Shown here in pieces: positions 33,673-43,006 of a stretch of 64,000 bases of DNA. The first letter of the stretch is position 1. Each line of letters starts with the position of its first letter. The stretch is from NCBI GenBank assembly GCA_016840035.1, contig JAEOTC010000075.1, forward strand, positions 1 through 64,000, read 5' to 3'. The translations under genes were made by a program, and so were the position numbers. The DNA is from Candidatus Hodarchaeota archaeon (GTDB lineage Archaea > Asgardarchaeota > Heimdallarchaeia > Hodarchaeales > Hodarchaeaceae). The notes under the pieces were generated by a model that saw nothing but the letters and a program-made list of their open reading frames with translations, had not been told where the DNA came from and searched no databases.

Positions 33673-34405
33673 AAATAGGTATACCCTGATAATTCTGATA
33701 TTGAGTGCTAGTATATGGGTTATTGTGGATGGTGGAACACATAACTCACCATATCGAAAACAAGGAATATACAGTGATGTTCCTTTAGTTAAGGATTCTG
33801 ATAGATCTGGGTTTAACCTTTGGGATTTATTGGATTTCCTTGATTTTACATTACCTGAGTTACCTATGCCTCAAATTGCGCCCCTTCTTGGGTTATCAGC
33901 AGGCGGATTGATGTTTTTATTCGTGATATTGTTAATTATGGTTGTTTTATTCGGAATATCACTCATAATTTCATCAAAATTCAGATCAAAGAGTAAAGAA
34001 GAAATTTTTGTCGAGGAAGAAGATCAACCTGATATTAAAGAGTTGATAAAGCGTCGAGAAACTCTCGGAAAGCGTATTGATGAAATTATCACATTCTTGG
34101 AGACTTCAGGAAATAAAGAGTCTTTCAGTGAGGCAATAACTTTAGGATTCGAAAAATTGGATTTAGCGTTAAAAGAATTTTCAAAGATATCTCGCCCAGG
34201 ATGGTTAACTCCACGTGAATATGCTGAAATGCGGATTCCATACTTCGATCATAAATCTCTATCCGTAGCTGTTGAGATCTTCTACGAAATAACGTATGGT
34301 GAACGAACTGCGACTTTAAGAGAGTTTAATTTGTTTTTATCAAGTATCAAATCGATGATAAGTGATCAAACAATACTTCGTTGGAAATCTGATCAAGACT
34401 TATGA
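33650..34405 (+). CDS. DUF4129-like protein of the MoxR cluster (probable CTG start)
   Basis: About 251 aa if translation begins at CTG 33650, seven bases after a perfect AGGAGGT. That start gives KLRSLFKNRYTLIILILSAS, a proper N-terminal membrane segment. The first conventional start (TTG 33701) has no ribosome-binding site and removes most of that helix. A second membrane helix lies at about 75-105. The C-terminal domain resembles DUF4129: RPGWLTPREYAEM followed by SLSVAVEIFYEITYGE, the usual end of such proteins. DUF4129 proteins accompany MoxR ATPases and DUF58 proteins. The gene overlaps the preceding stop by 23 bases. Confidence 0.7.
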   Translation: MKLRSLFKNRYTLIILILSASIWVIVDGGTHNSPYRKQGIYSDVPLVKDSDRSGFNLWDLLDFLDFTLPELPMPQIAPLLGLSAGGLMFLFVILLIMVVLFGISLIISSKFRSKSKEEIFVEEEDQPDIKELIKRRETLGKRIDEIITFLETSGNKESFSEAITLGFEKLDLALKEFSKISRPGWLTPREYAEMRIPYFDHKSLSVAVEIFYEITYGERTATLREFNLFLSSIKSMISDQTILRWKSDQDL

Positions 34406-34422
34406 TTAAGGAGTTACATGAC

Positions 34423-35661
34423 ATGAATATACACATGAGAAAGTATCTGTATGTTTTTAGTGTCCTGATAGGTCTTCTTCTTATTCTGATCCCTCCACTT
34501 CAACCTGCTGCATATACAATTTCTAATACTCATTGGTCTGGAGCTTCAAGTTTTCAGTCCTCTTTCGAAGGAAACCATAAAATTACCTCTACAAATATTC
34601 CTCTAAGTTTACTAGGTGATCTAAATCAGCTCACTGACATTATCATCATAATTGGAGGAAGCTTACCTTATTATCCTGAAGAATCACAAAAACTCCTAAC
34701 TTTCGTTTCAAATGGAGGAATTCTCATCCTTTTTGAAGATACAGGATATGGTCGAATTTTAACAGAGGCATTTGGATTGAGATTAGGTGGAACCCTTATT
34801 GACCAAGATAATCATGGGCCTAATCCATATTTACCCAAATCTGTGCAACCTGAACTTCAAATCCAAAATACAGTAATAAATCAACATAATGTGATTTTCA
34901 ATCATGGAGTAAGAGTTAAGCAATTTTACCGCCTTCCAAATACACTTTATCGTCCGCTGTTCCCGCTTGAAGGGTTCGTTTGGGAAGACAAAGATGGGGA
35001 TGGAAAATTTCATGAGGAAGAAGAGAGAGTTACAGATGATGCTTATCTAGGAGGAATCCTTGAATTTCCAAATACTAATGGATTATGCATTGTGATAGGT
35101 GATTCCGCCTTTCCCACTAATGATATGATCTCACGAGAGCAGAATCGTGAATGGCTCTTGGAACTTGTACGTCTGATCACTCAAAATGACAATAAAAATG
35201 TTCTTTTTGATGAGAGTCGAAAGTTATGGATTCCACCATCTGGGATCGCATTGATCTCTTACGTTTCAATCATAATTTTAGGGATATTTCATTCTCCGTT
35301 AATTGCTTTCACTGCTTTGATTATTTTAGTAGGAATACTAGCAATTAGGAAAAATCGGGAGATAATGGAATTCACACACCGTTTAAAAGAGCCATTTGAT
35401 AGAAAGGCAAGAATTCCAACGCAAGCCTATCTACAATCAGCGGAGGAGGAAGTTTTCAGTAGCTACGGTAAGAAATCTTCAAGATCCAACCTTTATCGAG
35501 ATTTAATAGTTGAAGAATTACTGGAAATAGAAGAAAGGCTTACACATGAGGAAAAGAGGTATTTTGAGGATTCATTACGCCAACGGATATTCACTTTTGC
35601 TGATTATGAGAAACACAAATATCAAATTGAACAATTTAAGAAAAACCTAAATGAGGAGTAA
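34423..35661 (+). CDS. DUF4350-like membrane-anchored protein of the MoxR cluster
   Basis: 412 aa from the ATG at 34423, which has AAGGAG nine bases upstream; an ATG at 34402 overlapping the previous stop as ATGA is also in frame. A signal/anchor segment (KYLYVFSVLIGLLLILIPPL) is followed by an external GATase-like DUF4350 domain: IIIIIGGSLPYYPEESQKLLTFVSNGG, ILFEDTGYGRIL and a Ca-binding-looking DKDGDGKFHEEEE. A membrane helix lies at about 280-310. A charged cytosolic tail follows. DUF4350 proteins are standard members of MoxR/DUF58 loci, function unknown. Confidence 0.72.
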   Translation: MNIHMRKYLYVFSVLIGLLLILIPPLQPAAYTISNTHWSGASSFQSSFEGNHKITSTNIPLSLLGDLNQLTDIIIIIGGSLPYYPEESQKLLTFVSNGGILILFEDTGYGRILTEAFGLRLGGTLIDQDNHGPNPYLPKSVQPELQIQNTVINQHNVIFNHGVRVKQFYRLPNTLYRPLFPLEGFVWEDKDGDGKFHEEEERVTDDAYLGGILEFPNTNGLCIVIGDSAFPTNDMISREQNREWLLELVRLITQNDNKNVLFDESRKLWIPPSGIALISYVSIIILGIFHSPLIAFTALIILVGILAIRKNREIMEFTHRLKEPFDRKARIPTQAYLQSAEEEVFSSYGKKSSRSNLYRDLIVEELLEIEERLTHEEKRYFEDSLRQRIFTFADYEKHKYQIEQFKKNLNEE

Positions 35662-35665
35662 AATA

Positions 35666-36607
35666 ATGGATGCTTTAGAGATAAAGACAATTGTCGAACA
35701 GATCATAGAAGAAATGCAGAATCGAGTTGTAGGATTGGATTTTGCGATCGAAAATGTTTTAACAAGTTATTTTGCCAATGGGCATGTCCTACTAGAGGGG
35801 GTTCCAGGTATTGCGAAGTCTATGATGGCATTTTCTCTTGCAGAGGTATTAGGACTTGATTTTACCCGTATTCAATTCACACCTGATTTGATGCCTGGTG
35901 ATATCACAGGCGTATCTGTATATAATATGAAAACTCAGGAGTTTAATTTCATCAAAGGACCCGTTTTTTCTAACATTGTCCTTTGTGACGAAATTAGTCG
36001 TGCCCCTCCAAAAACTCATTCAGCTCTTTTAGAGGCAATGCAAGAAAGACAAATTAGCCATGAAGGTATTACCTATAAGCTTCCAGAACCTTTTCTGGTA
36101 ATTGCTACACAAAACCCTATAGAACAGGCCGGTGTATACCCACTACCAGAAGCTCAGCTCGATCGATTCCTTATTCGACAAATTATACCCTATCCCTCTG
36201 TTGAGGCTGAATTAAAAATTCTCAAGCTGAAACAACGGCAAGATATGCTACCTGTAAATGTTCTGACAGATAGAACGACTATACTAAAGATTCAGCAATT
36301 CGTTCGTGAAGAAGTACTTGTATCCGAGAAAATTATGGAGTATATCGTTAATCTGATAAGAAAGACTCGAGAACATTACGGTCTAACTCTAGGTGGTTCT
36401 CCACGTGCATCTATATCTTTACTTACGATAGCTCAATCTAGAGCTGCGATTTCTGGTAGAGATTATGTTGAACCGGATGATATCAAACGTTTATTCTTCC
36501 CTGTTGTCAATCATCGGTTGATTTTAACCCCCGAATCAGAAATGGAACGAGTTCCAGTAATACAAATCGTTGATAATATTTTAAAGAATACAGAAGTGGT
36601 ATTGTAA
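35666..36607 (+). CDS. MoxR-family AAA+ ATPase
   Basis: 313 aa from the ATG at 35666, preceded by GAGGAG; an ATG at 35651 is in frame. Walker A is EGVPGIAKSMMAF. The FTRIQFTPDLMPGDITG motif of MoxR follows. Walker B is IVLCDEISRAPPKTHSALLEAMQE. Sensor 1 lies in VIATQNPIEQAGVYPLPEAQLDRF and the lid carries GGSPRASISLL. MoxR ATPases act as chaperones for assembling or activating partner proteins, typically with vWA/DUF58 proteins. The immediate downstream gene is such a DUF58 protein. Cytosolic; likely the engine of the locus. Confidence 0.93.
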   Translation: MDALEIKTIVEQIIEEMQNRVVGLDFAIENVLTSYFANGHVLLEGVPGIAKSMMAFSLAEVLGLDFTRIQFTPDLMPGDITGVSVYNMKTQEFNFIKGPVFSNIVLCDEISRAPPKTHSALLEAMQERQISHEGITYKLPEPFLVIATQNPIEQAGVYPLPEAQLDRFLIRQIIPYPSVEAELKILKLKQRQDMLPVNVLTDRTTILKIQQFVREEVLVSEKIMEYIVNLIRKTREHYGLTLGGSPRASISLLTIAQSRAAISGRDYVEPDDIKRLFFPVVNHRLILTPESEMERVPVIQIVDNILKNTEVVL

Positions 36608-36626
36608 AAGTAGAGGTCTATAGATT

Positions 36627-37979
36627 TTGAAACGCTATCGTGAAATTTCGCCAAGTGGAATTTTGGTTCTACTCCTAAGTTCTTTTGGGGGGATAATTGG
36701 GATGAACTTAAATTTCCCAATTCTCTGGTTCCCAAGTTTTGTTTTTATTTTCTATTTTCTTCCATTCATCACATATTTCTATAGAGAATGGAACATATCA
36801 GCTCGACACTATGTTTCTTCATCAATTGTGACTCTTGGTGACTTCTTTTACTTGAAAATAATACTGAAGAATGTCAATCGGAGAAAAATTCGGTTTATTC
36901 TTGACATGAAGAATACCGATCACATTATCCTTGTAAAGGGCTGGTCATTCAAAAAAATGACTTTATTTCCTGGAGAGTCAAACTCTTGTTCCTTTATATT
37001 TGCCGTATCCAAACGAGGAATTCATAAGATCCAATCCTTCTCAGTAATTAGGAGTGATCCGTTAGGATTATATCGTGATGTAATTGAGTTTTCAGAACCA
37101 ATATCAATTCAAGTAATTCCCGCTAGACCCCAGATTAGACTTGATAAAAAACAAAAGCAAGAAGTTCGTCATACATTAGTTGGTCAATACGCATATAGAA
37201 GAAAAGGACAGGGTGATGAATTCTTCTCCTTAAATGATTATCAACGTGGAGATGAACCACGTAAGATTTACTGGAAGAAAAGTGCTCATCTTGGGAAATT
37301 AATATCTAAAGAGTTTGAGGATGAAATTGTATTTCGACTCTTTGTTGCTGTGGATACCAGTTACACGATGCGATCAAGGAAATTAGAATATTCTCTTACA
37401 AGTCTATTGGAACTAGCCGAAATGTGTTCCTATACTCATGATACTTTCGGATTCATTACCTTTGCAGATCATCCAAACCGTTATCTCAAACCAACTACTA
37501 GTCCACGTCTATACGAAAAGGTTTCAAGATTAATTTATGATTTAAATTCACATGACGAACCTGCGCGATTTGATACAATATTACCGTATATTTTTTCCTT
37601 GAAAGGAACCAGAAGTGTATTAGTTATACTTAGTGATTCAGAAGGGGTATTAGAAGACAAATTAAAAGCAATAGTAAAGTTAAGCAAGTTTGGACATCAT
37701 CTAATATTCTGCGAATTACGTGCAGACAAATTTGGTATTTCTGATTCTAAGATCAACCCTTATAATCTCGATACATATGAAAAATTAACAAATTTACAAT
37801 TGATTCATGATAAAGTTTCTGAAAACTATCGTATAAGAGAAGCTCGAATCCGTCAATTATTAGAAGAAGTGAGAGGGACATATATTCAGATAGGATCCTA
37901 TTCAGACAATCTGATGCTTCTAATAAAACATGAGATTGCTCAAATTCAACCATTGTTATCTCCTGTGATGTTAAAATGA
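36627..37979 (+). CDS. DUF58 (vWA-like) protein
   Basis: 450 aa from TTG 36627, nine bases after AGAGGT. Two N-terminal membrane helices (about 8-50) are followed by a beta-rich domain. The DUF58 signature is GDEFFSLNDYQRGDEPRKIYWKKSAH (D, Y, R and W-K-S conserved). The C-terminal vWA-type part shows LFVAVDTSYTM, which replaces the usual DxSxS MIDAS by DTSYT, and SVLVILSDSEG. DUF58 proteins are the regular partners of MoxR. The stop overlaps the next gene as ATGA. Confidence 0.85.
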   Translation: MKRYREISPSGILVLLLSSFGGIIGMNLNFPILWFPSFVFIFYFLPFITYFYREWNISARHYVSSSIVTLGDFFYLKIILKNVNRRKIRFILDMKNTDHIILVKGWSFKKMTLFPGESNSCSFIFAVSKRGIHKIQSFSVIRSDPLGLYRDVIEFSEPISIQVIPARPQIRLDKKQKQEVRHTLVGQYAYRRKGQGDEFFSLNDYQRGDEPRKIYWKKSAHLGKLISKEFEDEIVFRLFVAVDTSYTMRSRKLEYSLTSLLELAEMCSYTHDTFGFITFADHPNRYLKPTTSPRLYEKVSRLIYDLNSHDEPARFDTILPYIFSLKGTRSVLVILSDSEGVLEDKLKAIVKLSKFGHHLIFCELRADKFGISDSKINPYNLDTYEKLTNLQLIHDKVSENYRIREARIRQLLEEVRGTYIQIGSYSDNLMLLIKHEIAQIQPLLSPVMLK

Positions 37980-38677
37980 GTAAAAATTTTAAATTTTTAG
38001 ATACGGGATTATCAGGATACTGGGTGAAACGTCAGAATCCAAAATTGGTTGATCAGGTTCTTAAACTTGATTATATATTGACTACCTTAATCATTGGTTT
38101 ACTTGGATTTTATATATTAACTAATTTATCATTACTTACCTTTTCGTTATTATTAATAGCAATAACTAGTTTATTTTTCTTGGAATTGAATTTAAGTAAA
38201 TATCCGCAGTATGTTATTCCATTTTCTCATCTAACTCTGATCCTCCTGATCGCATATTTGCAGCTAATCGTGTCAGAAACAAGCGTTTATTCTTTATATC
38301 CATCAATCTTAGATCTATTCCTTAGTTTATTTGTAAGCATCAAATTATTTCTTCAACTGTTTCATTTTCGAAGATATTTATCTGATTCTAAAGCTCTAAT
38401 CCCGAAAACAGAAATAAATAGACGGCACTTAAAATCATTTATGGATCAATTAAGAATTGGAGAACCACTACTGGATTATGAGTTTGAAGAACCGACTAGA
38501 TCAGAATTAACTGATTTTCTTCTGCAAATTTTACGCGTGATAGTATTTATGGTTTTAATGTTATCCCCACTTGGTCTTTTCCTGTTCTCAGGAGTACTTA
38601 TCTATCCATATGTTGCCTTGGTACCAAGTGTCTTGATTTCATTATTTCTGCTAGTTATTCACACCCAACGAGAATAG
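37976..38677 (+). CDS. Membrane protein closing the MoxR cluster
   Basis: 233 aa, ATGA overlap with the DUF58 gene. Hydrophobic segments lie at about residues 30-65 (two), 75-95, 105-125 and 185-230 (two). A charged cytosolic stretch of about 50 residues (FRRYLSDSKALIPKTEINRR) sits between the two halves. No known motif. Position makes it a membrane subunit of the same system. Confidence 0.6.
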   Translation: MSKNFKFLDTGLSGYWVKRQNPKLVDQVLKLDYILTTLIIGLLGFYILTNLSLLTFSLLLIAITSLFFLELNLSKYPQYVIPFSHLTLILLIAYLQLIVSETSVYSLYPSILDLFLSLFVSIKLFLQLFHFRRYLSDSKALIPKTEINRRHLKSFMDQLRIGEPLLDYEFEEPTRSELTDFLLQILRVIVFMVLMLSPLGLFLFSGVLIYPYVALVPSVLISLFLLVIHTQRE

Positions 38678-38698
38678 TTTTGAGATATTAGCGACTGA

Positions 38699-40066
38699 TC
38701 AAGAAAATTGAGGGAGATATTTCTTGTGAGTAGTCAGATAATCATCTAACATTTGTTCAGCAAGGGATAGATCTGGAAGCATTAATGCAAATGCCTGAAG
38801 AGCGGCCTCTCGGTCTCCCTCAATGGAGCTTTTGGTTATTAACTTCGCAATAGAAATCTCTCGCTGACAAAGAGCAGCAATAGCTTCAGGGAGTGGACCT
38901 ACTTTCATTCCTGAAATCCCATAAGCGTTTACAAGCGCTGGAACTTCAACAATTGCATCATCTGGAAGGTTTGAGATTGTTCCATTGTTCAATAGATTGA
39001 CAGATTGTTCATAGGAGTTTGAATTAGAGATCATTTCACCTATTATAGCATCCGCTCTTTCAGCGGGATTAGGATGGATATCTAAGGCTCTCTTGCCAGT
39101 AATAATGTCGTTAATTCGTGTCCACATGGTTTCTCTCTGTAATTTCCCGCGATCAAAATCGTAAAGCTGGATACGATATTTTTCCCAATTCTCCTTGGTA
39201 AATGTATAAGGAAGATACTCGACAAGATGGCAATCCCCAACAATGGGTAATAATCCGAAGATATCAAACATATGCTTAGTTAATGGCTCAAATTCTGGAT
39301 TTACATTCTTCGCTTCTTGTCGTACTAATGGATAAACGTCTTCATTTGTATCGAGTCTCCTAACATCCAGCATCCAAGTAAAATGGTTCAGACCTGCTGC
39401 TTTGATATCATATTCTCCAGCTGCTTCAACAACAAACTCATTGAAGATACTCTGGCTTTCATCTGTCCATTTGTACTCAAGGTCCAAATTGTCAGTAATT
39501 CCCAAATCATTTGCTAAATATCTTCCTACGATACCATAGCCATGCCAAATTTGGTGACAAAGCCCAACAGACTTAATTTTGGCATGTTCAGCTGCATAAC
39601 CAATTCTGGGGACTGGGTTTGTGAAATTAACCAGCCAACTATCAGGAGCAAGATCGTGGATGTCGTACAAGATAGGCATAATAATTGCTAAGCCACGTGC
39701 GGTATGACCGAAACTACCCATAAGGCCATTCTCTGCATAATGGTAATAACCATATTTCTTCGCAATTTGATAATCCTTCAGCCAGGTTTCTTCACGATCT
39801 ATCGCAACAGATAATATGACAAAGTCAGCATCAATTAAAGCCTCTTTACGGTCGAGAAAGGAACTGATTTTAATTTTAGAATCCCATTCTTTTTTCATAA
39901 CTTCCCCTAGGGCATAGATTGCACTTAAATTTTCTTTATTAATGTCTACTAACTTCAATGTTGTGTTTTGTAAATCTTCGTGGGCAATAATACCACTCAA
40001 ATTATCTAAACCAAAACTTGCACTACCAGCGCCTATTATTACAATATTTGCGTCTGAATCCATCAA
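38699..40066 (-). CDS. Glycoside hydrolase family 4 (alpha-glucosidase/galactosidase-like)
   Basis: 455 aa, typical for GH4. The NAD-binding motif is NIVIIGAGSASFGL at the N-terminus. VNFTNPVPRIGYA matches the family's NP motif. The metal site is GLCHQIWHGYG with the second ligand in AAGLNHFTWML. GH4 enzymes use NAD, a divalent metal and an elimination-type redox mechanism on alpha- or beta-glycosides or their phosphates. The Cys motif reads CHQI, not one of the signatures I remember for known substrate groups (CHEV, CHSV, CNVP, CDVP), so substrate is open. It follows the dikinase gene on the same strand, 140 bases apart. Confidence 0.85.
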   Translation of the reverse strand: MMDSDANIVIIGAGSASFGLDNLSGIIAHEDLQNTTLKLVDINKENLSAIYALGEVMKKEWDSKIKISSFLDRKEALIDADFVILSVAIDREETWLKDYQIAKKYGYYHYAENGLMGSFGHTARGLAIIMPILYDIHDLAPDSWLVNFTNPVPRIGYAAEHAKIKSVGLCHQIWHGYGIVGRYLANDLGITDNLDLEYKWTDESQSIFNEFVVEAAGEYDIKAAGLNHFTWMLDVRRLDTNEDVYPLVRQEAKNVNPEFEPLTKHMFDIFGLLPIVGDCHLVEYLPYTFTKENWEKYRIQLYDFDRGKLQRETMWTRINDIITGKRALDIHPNPAERADAIIGEMISNSNSYEQSVNLLNNGTISNLPDDAIVEVPALVNAYGISGMKVGPLPEAIAALCQREISIAKLITKSSIEGDREAALQAFALMLPDLSLAEQMLDDYLTTHKKYLPQFS

Positions 40067-40206
40067 ATTTTCTCCTATCGAACTAAATCTTACCTATCAA
40101 TTTCTGGATGGGATTTATTTTTTTTACATTTGGAACCCTTACTCGCAAAATACGTTTCATTATCTCACAAAATATATCTGTCTGGTTGACAAGTATAATT
40201 ATTCTC

Positions 40207-42933
40207 CTATTCATTAAGAATAGAAACAATCCCTTCGGTTCCATTAACCTTTACAATCATTCCTGTCTTAAGTATTTTACAGGCATTAATAATATTTGTA
40301 ACACTTGGAATTCCATATTCACGACTTACAACAGCACCGTGAGATAGAATTCCACCAGTCTCTGTAATTAAGCCACCGATTTTTGCGAACACAGGAGTCC
40401 ATCCAGGATCAGTTTTCGGAACTACAAGAATTTCTCCAGCTCTAACTGTAAATACCTGCTTGATGTCTGTTAGTATTCGCGTTTTTGCAGTTATAATCCC
40501 GTTGCTTGCAGGAATGCCTCTGAAATTTGAATTGTCATAAGATTTAGGAATAGGGTCGTCGAATTCCCGCGAACCATGCAAGAACTTCGGTGGAATAGCA
40601 TATTCATATTTATTAAAGTCGTTTTTTCTATTTTTGATTAAATTCAAAGTCTTTGGTATTGAGAATTGCTTGGGGGCTCTCAAGAGATTGCGAACTTCAT
40701 GTTTGTATAAGAAAAATATATCTTCAGAATCCCTCAAGTATCTTTTAGATACAAAGAAATTCCCAATTTCTAGATATAACTGGCGATTTCGAGCAATCCA
40801 TTTATCGAGATTAAACCTTTGATTTTCTCTAAAACTAATATACTTGCGAGCTAAATTTAAGATTGTAGCAAAAAGCTTAAACTTTAAAAGACCGAATCGA
40901 GTTGATCGAATCCTAAAAGCAACGTAATTTTCTACATTTTTCCTTCGTTTAAGGTTTTGCTTCTTTAGTTCCGCCATATCAACTTTCTGATCGATTACCA
41001 ATGCTTTAAGCTGATCAAAGAGATAAGATGGGTCGTCACGCCAACGAGGGAAATATATTTCTCTGGAGAATCCTCTATCGCCAAAGGTCCCAAGGAAATT
41101 CTTTAACTCCTCCAAAAACTTGGAGATATCTTTGTCTTCTTTCTTATTTTCAAGAATATCGTATAATTCGGAAGACTCGGTCTCAAGTATTAGATCTTTC
41201 AGGTTTGAATTACCATGAATTTTAGCTGCAAGATTTTGGACTTCTTCATTTGTTTCTGCCGTTTTATGCCATAATCCCGAAATCAAGATTGGATATAGGG
41301 CAGTAGATAATCTCTTACCTATGAAACGAGTTAGAAGATAATTGGATAGGAGATTCATCCCTATATTATGAACTGGGATTCCATATCTAACCATTCGGAA
41401 GTGTTCCGCCATCTGATGTTCTAAGGAATCACTTAATTGAATAATTGAATTAATTTGGTTCATTTCAGCAGATTCAGAGAGAAGACTGTCAAATTTCTCA
41501 CAGAAGGGCCAAAATTCTTCCTTTGTCCACCGTTGGTAGGTTTCTGCGGTTTTTAGGATAGAACCATGGATATTATCATGAAGCATTATCCTGAGTTCAG
41601 AGATAATTCGTTTTCCCAACCTGAAAGGCATCTTTCGTACGGTTTTCTTACAAAAAGGCCCTTCTCCTTCCGGAAAATAGTTTAAAACATCATCTGTACG
41701 AATGAAAGGAGGGATTTCATATTCCACTTTACGTAGCAAAGTTTCCAGATTGAAATAAACATGACCATGATGCAGGTAAAGAAGCTGATCACTAATTTTC
41801 GGGTAACCCATAATACTATTCAATTCGGTATTAACAATAAGTGTTAGCGGTATTCCCAGAAGATCATAAAATAAGGGTGTTGTAGTATCATTCCAATAGT
41901 CATCGGCATATCCTCTAGTCCAAAAGACCTCGTGGATCCCCTTATCTGGGGTTTGGATAGTTGTAATAGGACGAGATTGTGTAATATAGAGTTTATTCTC
42001 CTTATCATACACCCATTCAATATCTTGAGGGGATTTGAAAGTTCGTTCGATTTTTATACTCATTGATGCTAATTGAAGCACTTGGTCATCAGTTATAGAT
42101 TGTTTATCCTGATCATTGGGTGAGAGAGGAACTTTGGTTATCCCCACTTTGGCACTTTCTATTTTAAATTCCTTATGAGAGATTTCTCTAGATATGATTT
42201 GCAGATCATTCTCTAGGGAAGACTCACTACGTGTAATAATGAATTGGTCTGGGAATAATTGACCAGAAACAAGGGATTCTCCAAGTCCAAAGGTTGCTTC
42301 AATTAGAATTTCATTCTTATTGAGAGAGACTGGACTTTCTGTGAATATCACTCCAGCACTCGAAGCTGAAATCATTGATTGGATGATTACTGCGAGCTTA
42401 ACATTCTTTTGAGGGATATTATGTTGATTTCGATAGGCAATTGTACGAGAACTCCAGAGAGATGCATAACATTCTTTCAAAGAATGAAGAATTTCGTTTT
42501 TTCCCCGAACATTAAGATAAGACTCTTGTTGTCCTGCAAAAGAGGCGGTGGGAAGGTCCTCTGCTGTTGCTGAAGATCTAATAGCAACTTGTAGTAAATT
42601 GGATAACAGATAATTCGTATCTATCAAGTGGATGAGCTCTTGAGGTAATGAGGACTCTTTGATGGCCTTTTGGATGATTGATGCCGCAGCCTCAATCGAC
42701 CTCATCTCAGTAAAATCAATTAACCCTAGTTCTTTATTAATTAATGTTCCTAGGTTATTTTGATCAATAAATCGATTGTACGCTTGTGTTGTTATAACCA
42801 ATCCATCAGGCACTTGAAAACCATGTTTAACAAGTATTCCCAAATTTGCTGCCTTTCCCCCAACCAATGATAAAGGTTGATCGCTTTTAGCTAACTCTGA
42901 GAGGGTCAGGACAAATTTATTCAAAAAAATCAC
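40207..42933 (-). CDS. PEP-synthase-related dikinase with rifampicin-phosphotransferase-like architecture
   Basis: 908 aa from GTG 42933. The N-terminal 330 residues are a PEP/pyruvate-binding ATP-grasp domain: LVGGKAANLGILVKHGFQVPDG, AIRSSATAEDLPTASFAGQ and QDIEWVYDKENKLYITQSRP. A 450-residue helical middle region follows. The C-terminus is the swivelling phospho-His domain, TETGGILSHGAVVSREYGIP with His865. The C-terminal PEP TIM barrel of true PpsA is missing. This domain order is that of rifampicin phosphotransferase, which phosphorylates a small hydrophobic molecule with ATP. Here the acceptor is unknown; antibiotic resistance should not be assumed. Confidence 0.82.
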   Translation of the reverse strand: MIFLNKFVLTLSELAKSDQPLSLVGGKAANLGILVKHGFQVPDGLVITTQAYNRFIDQNNLGTLINKELGLIDFTEMRSIEAAASIIQKAIKESSLPQELIHLIDTNYLLSNLLQVAIRSSATAEDLPTASFAGQQESYLNVRGKNEILHSLKECYASLWSSRTIAYRNQHNIPQKNVKLAVIIQSMISASSAGVIFTESPVSLNKNEILIEATFGLGESLVSGQLFPDQFIITRSESSLENDLQIISREISHKEFKIESAKVGITKVPLSPNDQDKQSITDDQVLQLASMSIKIERTFKSPQDIEWVYDKENKLYITQSRPITTIQTPDKGIHEVFWTRGYADDYWNDTTTPLFYDLLGIPLTLIVNTELNSIMGYPKISDQLLYLHHGHVYFNLETLLRKVEYEIPPFIRTDDVLNYFPEGEGPFCKKTVRKMPFRLGKRIISELRIMLHDNIHGSILKTAETYQRWTKEEFWPFCEKFDSLLSESAEMNQINSIIQLSDSLEHQMAEHFRMVRYGIPVHNIGMNLLSNYLLTRFIGKRLSTALYPILISGLWHKTAETNEEVQNLAAKIHGNSNLKDLILETESSELYDILENKKEDKDISKFLEELKNFLGTFGDRGFSREIYFPRWRDDPSYLFDQLKALVIDQKVDMAELKKQNLKRRKNVENYVAFRIRSTRFGLLKFKLFATILNLARKYISFRENQRFNLDKWIARNRQLYLEIGNFFVSKRYLRDSEDIFFLYKHEVRNLLRAPKQFSIPKTLNLIKNRKNDFNKYEYAIPPKFLHGSREFDDPIPKSYDNSNFRGIPASNGIITAKTRILTDIKQVFTVRAGEILVVPKTDPGWTPVFAKIGGLITETGGILSHGAVVSREYGIPSVTNIINACKILKTGMIVKVNGTEGIVSILNE

Positions 42934-43006
42934 TCGTTTTCATCATTTGATCGACATTGCAGCTTCAGGACAGATATCAATACACTTTAATTTACTAAAT
43001 CAAACC

